The notes under the pieces: model-generated
Database searches by the model: none
Told to the model about the DNA's origin: nothing
The model's input: the letters and a program-made list of their open reading frames with translations, nothing else
Assembly: GCA_913055825.1 (NCBI GenBank)
Contig: CAJXKB010000002.1
Span: 1-64,000, forward strand
Source of the DNA: an uncultured Bacteroidota bacterium
GTDB lineage: Bacteria; Bacteroidota; Bacteroidia; Bacteroidales; F082
Length of the DNA: 64,000 bases
Direction: 5' to 3'
Shown here: positions 63,475 through 64,000 of the stretch, in pieces
How the letters are laid out: each line of letters starts with the position of its first letter
Numbering within the stretch: position 1 is the first letter of the stretch
Translations under genes and position numbers: made by a program

Positions 63475-64000
63475 TACCACTTCACCGTGTTACACGTATT
63501 CTTTTTAATTAAATCGACTTTGTAGGTTAATGACAACTGCGTAAAATTATACCAGTCGTTACTTCCGTTTTTTATACCATCGAGGCAATCAGTAAAAGTT
63601 TTATGCATCGACCATTCTATTCCTATTCCCAACCGTTTTGCCAGGCTATACTTAAACCCCAGGCCAAACACAACGGCAAAATCGGATTTGTTAGTTGATT
63701 GGCACGCCGAGTCGGCAGGAATATCTTTAACCGTCGGGTTATAAAAAAAGATACCGATACCTCCCATCAGATAAGGGCTAAAAGATCTCTTTTTACTTCC
63801 GGTGGCATAATTCATAAAATTAAATTCACCGGTTATTGAAGCGTCATCTAAGGTGGTTAGAAAATTAGCTGTTGTATCATAATTTGCAACTTTTGCTACC
63901 GAATTATCGCCTTTTATTTTCCCATGTGTAAAAGAAAATTTTGCCGACCAGCGGTCGTCAAAGTTATATCGTGCCAGCAATCCGTAACTAATTTGTGGCA
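63474..64000 (-). CDS. DUF6089-like outer-membrane barrel protein, partial
   Basis: The open frame runs off the window at 64000, so the N terminus is missing. The visible 175 residues have alternating strands of a small beta barrel, with LLARYNFDDRWSAKFSFTHGKIKGD, the segment SFSPYLMGGIGIFFYNP and the closing LGIGIEWSMHKTFTDCLDG. This is the pattern of DUF6089 proteins that lie directly before uppS in many Bacteroidota. The frame upstream of the internal TTG at 63980 continues with PQISYG, so that TTG is not the start. Function is unknown; an outer-membrane location is likely. Confidence 0.8.
   Translation of the reverse strand, partial: PQISYGLLARYNFDDRWSAKFSFTHGKIKGDNSVAKVANYDTTANFLTTLDDASITGEFNFMNYATGSKKRSFSPYLMGGIGIFFYNPTVKDIPADSACQSTNKSDFAVVFGLGFKYSLAKRLGIGIEWSMHKTFTDCLDGIKNGSNDWYNFTQLSLTYKVDLIKKNTCNTVKW

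Overview
The window comes from a low-to-moderate GC member of the Bacteroidota, most likely an anaerobic or microaerophilic member of the Bacteroidales/Marinilabiliales. The evidence is the repeated promoter -7 box TAnnTTTG, the general lack of Shine-Dalgarno sites, a Bacteroidota-type long IleS, a cysteine-poor DksA relative, split ATP synthase genes (atpD-atpC alone), tandem Skp/OmpH genes behind BamA, and a relic of a type IX secretion C-terminal domain. No rRNA, tRNA or CRISPR array was seen. The lineage is an inference from gene content, not a database match.

Layout. 1-0.45 kb: the 5' part of an XdhC-family gene whose 3' end is replaced by sequence that, in another frame, reads like a phage structural repeat; this may be a chimeric contig end. 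0.7-9.1 kb (+): housekeeping genes ileS, dksA-like, lspA, atpD, atpC, aspS. 9.1-10.6 kb: a gene graveyard with a truncated P-loop kinase, a type IX sorting-domain relic and a 2-hydroxyacyl-CoA dehydratase activase relic, around one intact FMN reductase-like gene. 10.7-26.0 kb (-): the most interesting block, ten co-directional genes in the order TetR, SPASM-type radical SAM enzyme, B12-type radical SAM enzyme, MMPL exporter, TolC, membrane-fusion protein, RND pump, LolA-like lipoprotein carrier, a second TetR, membrane-anchored patatin lipase. 26.3-28.9 kb (-): FmdE-like protein, OprP-like porin and TauE/SafE transporter, whose promoter resembles those of both tetR genes. 29.1-32.2 kb (-): arsenic operon arsR-arsC-osmC-acr3-osmC ending in a TauE/SafE relic.

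32.2-36.6 kb (-): thioredoxin-like protein, xseB, xseA and an ABC-2 exporter. 36.7-42.4 kb (+): ECF sigma factor with two small envelope genes, a catalytic/non-catalytic M16 peptidase pair, and prfC. 42.4-51.9 kb (-): ChaN-like protein, cytidine deaminase, O-antigen ligase-like protein, CtpA protease, YidD, RnpA, two glycosyltransferases and an LptF/G permease. 52.2-54.2 kb (+): dnaK behind a possible sigma-54 promoter. 54.2-55.6 kb (-): serine hydrolase. 55.65-55.80 kb: a GC-rich, highly structured non-coding element. 55.9-58.0 kb (+): nadB and a gamma carbonic anhydrase-like gene. 58.0-58.7 kb: a decayed response regulator and a REP-like repeat. 58.7-64.0 kb (-): two Skp-like chaperones, bamA, uppS and a DUF6089-like barrel gene that runs off the window.

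The best candidate for an undescribed system is the 10.7-28.9 kb minus-strand block. Two tandem radical SAM enzymes, a hydrophobe (MMPL) exporter, a tripartite RND pump, a LolA-like carrier and a membrane lipase lie under two paralogous TetR regulators, with three promoters sharing the same -33 region and CAAGT/ACTTG half-sites. My inference is a regulon that modifies and exports a lipid or other hydrophobic molecule; the product is not identifiable from sequence alone.
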